A stretch of DNA of 64,000 nucleotides from Saccharothrix luteola (GTDB lineage Bacteria > Actinomycetota > Actinomycetes > Mycobacteriales > Pseudonocardiaceae), in contig NZ_JAJHUO010000046.1 of NCBI RefSeq assembly GCF_020859565.1, forward strand, positions 1 to 64,000. Direction: 5' to 3'. Positions 63,874 through 64,000 of the stretch are shown in pieces. How positions within the stretch are numbered: position 1 is the stretch's first letter; each line of letters begins with the position of its first letter. The position numbers were made by a program, and so were the translations under genes. The notes beneath the pieces are model-generated. The model saw nothing but the letters and a program-made list of their open reading frames with translations. It was not told where the DNA came from and searched no databases.

Positions 63874-64000
63874 GGGAGGGCTCCTCGAAAGGTCGAGCGG
63901 AAGGGTTCACGCGGTTGTGCCACGCATGAGGTAGGCCGCACTGGGGTCGAGGCGCCGAACCCATCCTACCTTTCCGACTCGTGTTGACAGCGTATATGCC

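Overview
The window is high-GC actinobacterial DNA with tightly coupled genes (many ATGA or GTGA stop/start overlaps) and frequent GTG starts. The arginine gene order (argC-J-B-D-F-R-argG-like-argH), a mycothiol-type DinB/MPI-family enzyme, a calerythrin-like EF-hand protein, a consensus actinobacterial SOS box and several cytochrome P450s point to a Pseudonocardiales actinomycete of the Saccharothrix/Actinosynnema/Lentzea kind. This placement is inferred from gene content, not from a phylogeny.

Layout, left to right. (1) 1-567: leader and promoters of a leftward rRNA operon whose 16S gene is off the left edge, then the tyrS terminator. (2) 568-6714: tyrS and, directly upstream on the same strand, a three-gene accessory cassette: a single-chain P450-adenylation-carrier protein, an alpha/beta hydrolase and a DUF554 membrane protein. 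A 41-bp near-copy of the tyrS 5' end (39/41 identical) lies on the far side of the cassette, so the cassette is bracketed by direct repeats. (3) 6800-9083: a small membrane protein, a four-EF-hand protein, a frameshifted gene and a 3-methyladenine DNA glycosylase. (4) 9067-17081: the arginine operon with an ARG box at its promoter. Its argG position is filled by a shortened ArgG-like protein that lacks most of the catalytic motifs. (5) 17189-21555: a P450, a HAD-like protein, a soluble transhydrogenase and exported or membrane proteins. (6) 21862-33458: the translation block pheT-pheS and trmH-rplT-rpmI-infC, with an HSP90-family ATPase/TPR two-gene operon between the two halves and a candidate attenuator ahead of infC. 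(7) 33756-40003: a DUF1844 protein, a subtilisin-lectin fusion, a STAND-type regulator and a pentapeptide-repeat membrane protein. (8) 40007-46527: a divergent D-amino-acid utilisation locus (RidA, IclR, PfkB kinase // PLP D-amino-acid deaminase, N-acyl-D-amino-acid deacylase, GntP permease). The permease reading frame is broken by one extra base. (9) 46561-50654: a repeat lipoprotein, an amber-interrupted FAD monooxygenase with a divergent TetR and two operators, about 0.8 kb of gene-free repetitive DNA and a SRPBCC protein. (10) 50863-64000: uvrA with its SOS box, a mycothiol-type enzyme, an acyltransferase, a metallo-beta-lactamase-fold hydrolase, small conserved proteins, a methyltransferase, RNase HI, paired membrane/coiled-coil proteins, a two-component system and a PLP aminotransferase.

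The most unusual items are the repeat-flanked P450-A-PCP cassette (a probable hydroxylated-amino-acid factory compressed into one polypeptide), the shortened ArgG-like protein kept in frame inside the arginine operon, and the HSP90-TPR operon. Three genes are broken (one base missing, one base extra, one nonsense codon). Sequencing error cannot be excluded for the two indels.
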